This document shows, piece after piece, positions 45,201-64,000 of a stretch of 64,000 nucleotides of DNA (positions are counted from its first letter, which is position 1; each line of letters starts with the position of its first letter). Source of the stretch: Anarhynchus alexandrinus (taxonomy: Eukaryota; Chordata; Aves; Charadriiformes; Charadriidae). The position numbers and the translations under genes are program-made. Under the pieces are notes generated by a model, which saw nothing but the letters and a program-made list of their open reading frames with translations, had not been told where the DNA came from and ran no database searches. Location: the NCBI GenBank assembly GCA_008711295.1, contig VUYV01000325.1, positions 574,119 through 638,118 of the forward strand, written 5' to 3'.

Positions 45201-47189
45201 CCAAACACAGCAGTGCTAGTTATTTTATGGCGACTCCAGCTCACAGCAGTTCCCGCTTGCTCTAATGCGACATTATTGCTTTGGGGAAATAAGCTCATGA
45301 TTAGTTAGTGACTTGTCATCTTGTCGTACTGACTATTACCCTTCATTTCGGCACCTGATCATTAATATAAGATCTCATCATTCCTGAAGTATTCTTGACA
45401 TCTTTTCAAGCCAGCCCATGCACTGCTAACAGTTTCAGTCTTTGTTTTCACAATCCTTTGCGTGCGGCTCCTTATTGATCCCCACGCGAAGGAGGCGCAA
45501 TCGATATACAGATTATTGTCTCAGGAAGGAGAGTTCTGCAGATCGCTCAAGACTAGAGGGAGTAAGTGTAGACCTCACCCTTATCCTTTTCATGAAACCG
45601 GGGCTGTTTGCTTGGAAGGATTTATCCCAGAGGGTTTTGTACTTGGTCACATTCCAGCAAGGCGCAACAAAGGGGCATTGACACTTTCACGAGTTACGAA
45701 GCTGTTTCCCGGTATGACCATCCTCAAAATGGAGGCTGTCCGAATCCTTTCTGTCCCCTTCTCCTTTCATTATCCCATAAACTCCTCCCTTTTCTTTTAG
45801 TGCACACAGTCGCTGGGCTCTGCCTGCAGCCAGACAAAGTGGTCTCCAGTGGGGTTATCTTGCTGCTAATAATCAGACGCTCGGGGATGGTGAATTGCAG
45901 CACACAGTGTGCGCTCCAGTTGACTAGAGGCATCCTCTTTTCACCAGTCCTGGTAGAGGAAGGAGCAAGAATTCCACAGGTGCTTCACAGATCCTTTCCC
46001 TTTCTCCCTCTCAATCCTTCTCTCGTATGGCAGTATCTTCTGCTGCCTTCCAGGCCAACCATTATCTTAGTGGTAGTTATACCTGGAAAATAGCTGTGTC
46101 TCTAGTTGTTATGGAATTTGCAATATATGTGTTAACCTGAAGGCACTAACTCGGAACCCAAAGTCTGGGGTGGCTTTTTTGGTGCATACTTTGCTTTGTT
46201 GTTAGAAGATGAATTTCGATGTGAAGCTGTACTATGTTTCCTGAAATAAGTCTTGAGAACCTCCTACTGAAGCGTTGTAGATGTCCTGGCTCGCACTGTG
46301 TAAGTGAGGAGTGACGGTGCACGGCTGAGATTATTAATGGCTGAGGATCATAAGAAGATGTCATTGGTGACTGGGGGACTGAGACTATGATTTTCTTCCG
46401 CAGTCGGATGCTCTCAGTCACCTAAAGGCATTGGTTAATTACCTGCTTGCTCCCCACCTAGGCTGAACTTGATGAACAGCATTTCCAAGTACAGCAGCCC
46501 AAGGAGCAGCAGATGTTCTGGGTTGTTTTCCAGGCCTCAGCCCATACTGCTGCCTGAACTCCTGACCGAGCACTGAATGCCAGAAAGCAGGTGCCTGTTC
46601 TTGGTGTCTACCTGTCTCACCCTTTCCTGCCTCGCCTGTGCCACTTGCAGTCCTACCAGACTCCTTCGCTGCCTGCTCAGCTCTAAGTTTCTTTGCTCAC
46701 CCCTCTGAGCCTTCTGGATGCGGTGAGGCGTTAGGGAGAAGCCAGCACATTGTGCCCGGCTGCTTCCGATTGCCTCTCCAAAGAGCGGGTCAGTTCATAA
46801 AAATGCTGTGTTCAAACAAGCATGGTGTGTGTATTTAGAATAACGGCTTAGTGTAAGCCATAAGGATCTGAGGTCTTAAACTGGTGAGAGGATAAATAAT
46901 TAGTGGAGTGCTGAAGATAAAAAAGATAAAATGGAAACGTGGCCATGTGCAGTTAGAGACTGAGGGGACGGTGATGAATCCGGAGGAGAGGAGGCCTGGA
47001 AGAGCTGCTGAATACACTTGGCTAGAGCTCTCTTTGCACAGCACAGTTTCTAATGCTACCCTGTGTGGGTTTTGTTAACTTTTGCTTTGAAATTAAGTTA
47101 ATTGCATTTGCTGGTGGGGTTAAGTGGCTGGAGGCGTGTTACGTTTTTAAGCAGAGATGTCTCAGCCATATTTTTCTCTTTTCTTGAAG
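42281..47189 (+). other. MIER2: MIER2 intron 1
   Basis: About 5 kb between the CpG island and exon 2. It holds a CR1 at 43138-43972 and otherwise unclassified sequence. Two overlapping frames of 112 and 161 codons at 45462-46093 have no recognised similarity. Confidence 0.6.
43138..43972 (+). mobile_element. CR1 retrotransposon, 5'-truncated 3' end (plus orientation)
   Basis: CATCCAGAGGGACCTGGAC, then AAGTTCAACAAGGCCAAGTGC-type sequence, GGAGAAGGACTTGGGGG and CTGAGAGAGTTGTGG lead to the 3' end with GGTTGGAACTCGATGATC and the ATTCTATGA tail. The reading frame is broken in several places. Its 3' end differs from the other two CR1 copies, so it belongs to a different subfamily. Confidence 0.93.
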
Positions 47190-57935
<10,746 letters not shown>

Positions 57936-60330
57936 GAGTCTCCAGTCACAAACTTGTCACAGACCCAGCAAGGACTTTGACCTGACTGAGTGAAATCCTG
58001 GAACTTCCACTGTTCCACAAGGACAGTTTGGAGCTGTTGGTCAGAATCCGTCTTTCCATCCTCCTTGATCCAAGGCTACAGTGAAACTAAACACCTTTCT
58101 GCTCCAGTGTGTTCTGACACAATCACACAAAGCTGGTGGCTGGCTTTAGTGAGGGGGGAGGTACGTCGCCCCCCGTTTTGTTGACCATGTGTCACCCCAG
58201 GTAATGCCAGGCTGTTGGGAGAGTCCCTGCCCTCGGGAGAGGGGCCACGTCCCTTGGCCCCAGTGGGATGGTCTGAGTGCAGAGATGCTTTGAGAACAGG
58301 GATGTACCACCAGCACTACGGAGACTGGCACAGAGGAGACAGTCTGGAGGTCCAAGAGCTTAGGAAATCTGCAGGGAGCACAGTCCACCCGGGCTGCGGG
58401 GCAGTTTGCCTGCAGCGATGGGCATGGCGATGCCAAAGGAAGATGAGGAGTCCTGGCCCTTCACCCACAGACAGTGTGTTGCAATAGAAGTCATTCTCCC
58501 TGTTTCCCTCCCATCGGTTATCCTGTGCTGCGGAGCTGTGGGTTGTGACAGGCACGTGCACTGCTGTTCTCAAACCTCGCAGCCATGTGTGACTTTGTGC
58601 CCACTCAGCCACAGGTGTCTGGTCCGGCCCTTTGGCAGAAGCGTCAGGTCTTGGTAAGGGACACCGCATGGTGCGATAGCACTGTGTGCACTTAAGTCCT
58701 TCTCGCCTTCCCTTACAGTGCTGGGCTGTGCAGAAGTTGTACTGGGAGTAAAGGGAGTTTCTAGACCCACAAAGCGCCATTGGCCCTCAGTGGTGCAGTG
58801 CTGCTGCTTCTGTTACTGCCGGTGAATGACTCGATCCGTGCTGACTGCTGCAGTACAGGAGGGTAAAATGCAGATGAAAGCATCTGTAGCTTCCCAGCTC
58901 GTTCAAGCAATTGTCAGCCGTGGGAGGAGGAGGTTGCTCAGCTCCCAGGGCACCAAGTCGAGGACACCGGTGCCAGTGCAGGGTCCCAGGCAGGACAGCA
59001 CACCAGTCCCTGGGCATCCCTGCCCTGTTCTGCATCACAAAAAAGCTCTCTGTTTTCTGAGAGGAGAGTATGTCTTTACTGCCATTAGCAATGTTTCAAG
59101 GAGGTGACAATGGTGGCCCCGCATGGCAGCGAGGTGGCCGGCTGCTGTGCAGAGGGCCACAGTGACATGTTTGTGGGTGTGCTGGAGTCCAGAGCTGCTT
59201 CACTTCCCGGGTGCGTTCCAGGTCTGGGGTTTGCCACTGGCTTAAATCCACATGTTTGCATTTTCCATACTGGGAATGCTGTCTGCTGACTTGCTGGGCA
59301 AGGCTCTGGTGCAGATGGTTCCTTCCTCCAGCCATTTTCTGCATTTGGGAAGGGGTCTGGGTTGAGGTTTTTTGCTTGTTTTGGTAGAGGCCTCCAGGCG
59401 GTGATCCTGCAGTTGGTTCTGCTGCCAGTGGATTTGGAAGATGACTAAAACCATTAGCCCGGATCCTCCTTTTACCCGGCCCTGTGAAGTTGAGCTCAGC
59501 CCTGCAGCGGGAGCACAGGGACAGCGTTGGGCAGCTTCACAGGATGACAGGATCAGAGCTTGTCTCTCATCTTCCAAGCCCCAGGCCCATTTTGCGTGCG
59601 TTAGCGGGGGTTTGCTTTGGTCCCCGTCCAGCTCTGCTGAGAGGTGCTGAGCTCCAGACACACGCAGCTGCCTTGACCAGGCATCGCTTTGTCACCCAGG
59701 CGTAACCGGAGGTCTCCCCTCCAGCTGCTCCCAGCTGCTGGAAACGGAAAGCAAATACGAGTGCCCGCTCCATAGTGGAACTGCCCAGGCTGTGATTCCC
59801 CTTTTCTGGGGGAGAGAGGAAGCCCCTTGGCTGAAAGGAGACGAGGAGGCAGGGTGAGAGCACGGGCAGCCCTCCCAGGGAGGGCCAGGCCTTGGCATCT
59901 CCTCTCCATCAGCCAAGAACATTCTTAGTTTTCCTGAAACCATTTTTTCTTTGGTTTGTTTCAAGCCCTAATGAAAGGAGAGGGGAGGCTGGGGGAGGCA
60001 GAAATGTCTCTTATTTATGTTCTTCAGTGTTGTTTACAGAATCGCATGGGGTCTTTCAACATGAGTGCGGCGCTTTTTCCACATAACTTTAAGGGAAGGG
60101 GGTGGAAAGGGCTGGGACAGGGAGGGGGAGTCACTTGGGGAGGAGGTTTGGTTTTGGTTTTGGGTTTTTGTTGGGGTTTTCTTTTTCCTTCTTACAAAGC
60201 ACATTCACTTTGAGCCGCTCCCAATGCTGGACTCTTTCCCCCTTCCCCCCCCAAGCCCTACACTGTGAAGTGATACTGCCTTGAAGACCCCTCGACATTA
60301 TTTATTTAATTAAAAACCTAATTTGAAAGT
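57936..60330 (+). other. MIER2: Probable MIER2 3' UTR
   Basis: About 2.4 kb from the stop to an ATTAAA-type signal in TTATTTAATTAAAAACC near 60308. No coding potential was seen. A G/T-rich stretch precedes the end. Confidence 0.55.
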
Positions 60331-63240
60331 GAGACGGAAGCCTGTTGTGTTTTTGGAGGCTGAGGTGCTGCAGTCCTGTGCACCGTGATGGTGAGAAAAG
60401 TAGTCCTTGCCTCTTCTGTCTGATCCTCTCCCACCCCGGGCGAGCACTCGTCGCCCCGTGGGCACGGGCGGGATGCCCAGCACAGCGCTGGGGAAGCTGG
60501 TGGCCGCAGATGTTCATGGTGCCTGAGAGAGAGGATGTCCGGGGCAGGGTATACACTGAGTGCTGATCTTGGGTCTGTTCTCGGGGTGGGGTAGTGGGCT
60601 GGTAATGACCCTGGAGCCCTGCAGGATCCTGTCCTCCCATCTCGGGTGCTACAATTGCCCCGAGGTCCTGGTGCAGAAGCTGAACGTGACCTGCTCCTGA
60701 GTGCAGCTGCTTCTGCTTGACGAGGAGCATCTTCATCCTGGGATCAGTGAAGAGCTTGTGCCTCCAGCCCACCCTGCCAGAGCCAGGTCTGCAGCACAGG
60801 CGTTCACCACGGCCGGAGCGTGCGTGAGCTGCCCCGCTGGCTGCGGCTCCTGTCTTGGGGTCCCTCCTTTCTCTGTTCCTGGCCCTGCCCACCTTCCCGT
60901 GCCTTGTACCAGTGACGCCATCACAACCTGGGAGGAGGCCTGGCTTCCTTGGCTGTATTTACCCTCCCAGGGCTGTGTGTGGAGGGGAGAGAGGCGTTCA
61001 TCGCTCTTACAGGTGCTCTGAGTCCTCTGAAACCCCGGCAGCCTTCGGAGAGCCCATGGCGGTGGGAGGTGGAGGTCTATCTGTGTCTCACGGGCTTCAG
61101 CCAGAAATAACATCCTCGAGGCGAGAGAAACGTTCCTGCTGCAACTGCGTTGTACGTTTCCACAAGAAGGCTCGTTCCTTGCCACAAAGCCCCTCTGTTT
61201 TGTCAGAAACCCCTTAAATTCTGTTCCCCAGCTCTCGCCTTCTGTCCCAGGGCCTTGGGGTGGGACGGGGGCTTCTGTCTCCCTCGCTCGCACCTGGACA
61301 ATCCCACCTGGAAAACCAGCAGGAAAGGGGCAACCCCCCCACCCCTCTGTTTGGGAGCTCTTGCCGCTCTGCCTTTCTGGCAGCTCGACCGGGCAGGGCG
61401 AACGCCCACGCGGCAGAACACCGGGCTGAGAGTCCTGGCTGACGGCCCTGCGGCACAGACGGGAGCAGGAGCAGCTCTCGGCTGTAACGCGGCACACGCG
61501 GCTGCTGGGTCTGGAGCAGGGCTGGGGCTCAGCTCCACCGGCACCTCGGAAGAGGAGGGTGTGCTCAAAGCCCTCGGGTGGGATCACTGTCCCTCGTCTT
61601 GGCACATCCTCTGAAATGCCTTTTTTGGCCCCTGCGTGACCCAAGTGATGTTTCTGCGGATGTAAGATCAGCAGGACCAGCACCCCACCGACGGCTCCTG
61701 CGTCCCCACAGGCTTTGGGGGGGTGTTCCTCTCTACTTCCAGGGTGCAGGAAAGTGGGCAGCGACACGGCGTGGCTGCATGGGCTCTGCCCACCCCACGG
61801 TCCCCATGCGCAGCCCTGGGTGTGTGTGTGGCCACTGCAGCCACGGTGCTTTGACAGCAGAGGGGACTGCCACACCGTGCCGGGGATGCACTCCCCCACA
61901 GGGGTCCCAGTGTTGAGGGTGCCAGACCTTCGCCCCCTGTTTTGCTGAGCCAAGCCACATGGCTGCTCCCTCTGCAGCTGCAGCGGCCATGGGGGGCTCA
62001 GCCACCCCCAGTAGCCCCCACTCCTCCGGCTCGGGCTGGTGGGAGGCTGCCGTCTGCCTCCTGTGAGCCTCTGTGCAGAGATGTGGGCAAAGCTCTGACA
62101 GAGGGGGGAGAAGGGTCCTAGCCTCTCCCTGGACGGGAGCATCAACATCCCCCCAGGACGGGGTCCCAGCACTCACTTGGGGCTGGGGGGGGCGGGACCG
62201 GTGTCCCCAGGCACTCCACAGAAAGGCCAAGGGAAATTGGAGGAAACCTAACAAACAGAGCCCAAATGCCGCCAGGCCTCCCCATGGCCCCCCTGGCAGC
62301 CATGGCCACGTCGCCAGCCCCACACGGCCCTTTGCTGGCCGGGGGCTCCTGCCGAGGAGGGGGGAGGCTGAGCCCCTCTGCCCCGCGCCGCACAGGGCGA
62401 GCTGAGCGCGGGGACTGCTCCCCGTCCCTGCGACATCCCCGAGCATGGGCCGAGCTGAGGGCAGCCGGTCCGGCCGGGCTGGGCCATTCCCGGGCGGCTC
62501 CCGCCACCCTGGCACCATCCGACCGCCACGGCACTGTGTGGGGCAAAGTCCTGCCTGCGGCACTCGCTCCGCGGCACGGGCAGGGAAGCCGCTGCCTTAT
62601 CTTGCTCCCCTCTGTCCTGCTCCAGCACAGAGCCGCACGCCCGCAGCATGAGCCAGCACGACCCCCCCGGGCTGTATTCTGTCCTCGCTGAGCCCCGCGC
62701 TGCCACGTCTGCGCCCCCGCGATGGCCCACCAACACTTCCACGCCAGCCATGAGGGTGGCTCAGCACGGCCAAGGGCCACTGGGGGGCTGTGATGAGAAG
62801 GGGAGATTTATCAGCAGTGGGATAAAACCTGTCTTAAACCCCACATCCCCTCTCCTTCGCAGCCCAGGCATCCCACAGGCGCCAGCCAACCTTCCCCCCT
62901 GCAGCATCCCCTCAGCTCTCCTGCCTTGGGGCTTTTTCCCCACCGGCTGCCAAGATTCGGGGCCTGCAGGCAGCATGTGTGTGACAAATCCTACACCAGC
63001 AGCCGTGCCAGGACCCCACGGCACCGACGGGCAGAAAGGAGGTTGTATGAGGTTGGATTGGGTCAGATCAGAGCAGAGAAAAGCCAGCAAGTGGTTCTGC
63101 CCCTCTCCTTAAACTCCGGGGCAGCCCGAGAGTGTTTCCAGCTCTGCTACCGTCCCACAACAGCCCTGACATTCTCCACAGGCCACTCATGCGGCACTTA
63201 AACAAACCAGCCCAGTAGCTATCATTTGGGTGGTTTCTGT
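60331..63240. other. Intergenic, downstream of MIER2
   Basis: GC-rich sequence with long low-complexity frames on both strands and nothing that resembles a known protein, RNA gene or transposon. Confidence 0.5.
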
Positions 63241-63699
63241 ATTATTTATGTTTCCTTCCGTTCCTGACTGAGACTCGGGCCTGGTGCAGTGGGGCTGCGG
63301 CCGTCCCCGCTCCCACCAGGGACTCGCTGCGGGGACCCGCGCTCGAAGATTCGCTCCCGTCCCTGCTCCGGGTGCCACTGGCTCGGCACGTCCCCAGCCC
63401 CAACGGGCAGCACCGGGGGCCTGTCCTGCTCCGACAGCATCTGAGGCACAGGAAAATACCGCCCCGCGTTTCAGCAGTTAAACCACAGCTTAAAACAAAC
63501 ACGCGCCTCGTCATGTGTTTAAATCCGTCAGGTCTGCGCCCCGCGACCTCTCCGCTGCACCCGAAGGCTCCCGGGGAGTCCTCCTTCCCCCCAACAACCG
63601 GCACTGAGATGGGGTCGGCCCCGTATCTGCTCCCCAACAAACGGCCGCTGCCCCGCGCCGATGCAGCCACCGCATTTCTGCGGCCGCGTTCTTCCACTC

Positions 63700-64000
63700 T
63701 CGGATTTTTCTTTTTTTCCCCCTTTTTTTTCCCCTCGGGAAAGCAGCCCGAGGCTGGCGGGACACGGGCGGCCGCGCTCCCCTCCCTCTCCCCCTTCCCC
63801 TCGCCGCAGCGGACCTGGGGCGGGGGCCCGGGGGGGAAACGGAGCCGAGACGCCGGAGCGGCGCCCGGGGAAGCGGCTGAGGGGCGAGGGGGGATCCGGG
63901 CCCGGGCCGGAGGGGGACCCGCTGCCCCCCGGCCCCCGCCGCAGCCCGCGGGCGGGGTACCGGCAGCCGGAGCCGCCCCGCCCCGCCCCGCCCCGCCCCG
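63700..64000. promoter_or_regulatory. CpG island at the right edge, with (CCCCG)n run
   Basis: CpG-dense sequence begins near 63700 after a T-rich run (63708-63735) and ends in five CCGCC/CCCCG repeats that form tandem GC boxes. It is probably the promoter of the next gene to the right. In the human order that gene is PLPP2, but no PLPP2 coding sequence is in the window. Confidence 0.5.

Noticed and set aside
60733..62172. 479-codon minus-strand frame downstream of MIER2
   Set aside because: Repetitive Gly/Pro/Ser-rich composition, no family resemblance, and part overlaps low-complexity sequence.

Overview
The window looks like a piece of a bird nuclear chromosome. Four things point there. 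Three copies of CR1, the dominant avian retrotransposon, are present, as are LTRs of an endogenous-retrovirus family common in non-galliform birds. The introns are short and the sequence is very GC- and CpG-rich, as on avian microchromosomes. The gene order SHC2 - C2CD4C - MIER2, all in one orientation, matches the human 19p13.3 block, which corresponds to chicken chromosome 28. Nothing prokaryotic, viral-episomal or CRISPR-like was seen.

Layout. 1-4.2 kb: the 5' end of a minus-strand MFSD14/HIAT1-family transporter gene (exon 2 at 1230-1325, exon 1 at 3700-3783, CpG-island promoter behind it; the rest lies off the left edge). 4.2-5.1 kb: one complete and one partial ERV LTR. 7.3-11.6 kb: SHC2, twelve coding exons on the plus strand, with a 3' UTR probably reaching about 12.8 kb. 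17.0-21.4 kb: C2CD4C, with a TATA-box promoter, a 5'-UTR intron, a single coding exon (419 codons plus stop) and a long 3' UTR. 21.4-39.9 kb: no protein gene that I can name, mostly GC-rich sequence interrupted by AT-rich islands with homeodomain-type ATTA motifs that could be conserved regulatory elements. 40-41.5 kb: a CR1 and a solo LTR. 41.5-60.3 kb: MIER2 on the plus strand, twelve coding exons recovered, exon 1 apparently lost in a 33-N gap; intron 1 holds a second CR1 and intron 7 a third. 63.7-64 kb: a CpG island at the right edge, probably the promoter of the next gene; PLPP2 would be expected from synteny.

The named genes do not form an operon or pathway. SHC2 is a receptor-tyrosine-kinase adaptor, MIER2 an HDAC-recruiting nuclear co-repressor, C2CD4C a poorly understood C2-like protein, and the MFSD14 protein an orphan membrane transporter. 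Exon limits were set by hand from reading frame, GT/AG signals, phase and remembered family sequence; no search was run. The main oddities are an MFSD14 paralogue in a block where human has none, sense-oriented LTRs directly upstream of two CpG-island promoters, probable loss of THEG between C2CD4C and MIER2, and N-marked collapses in the first exons of SHC2 and MIER2. I did not find a clear new biological system.
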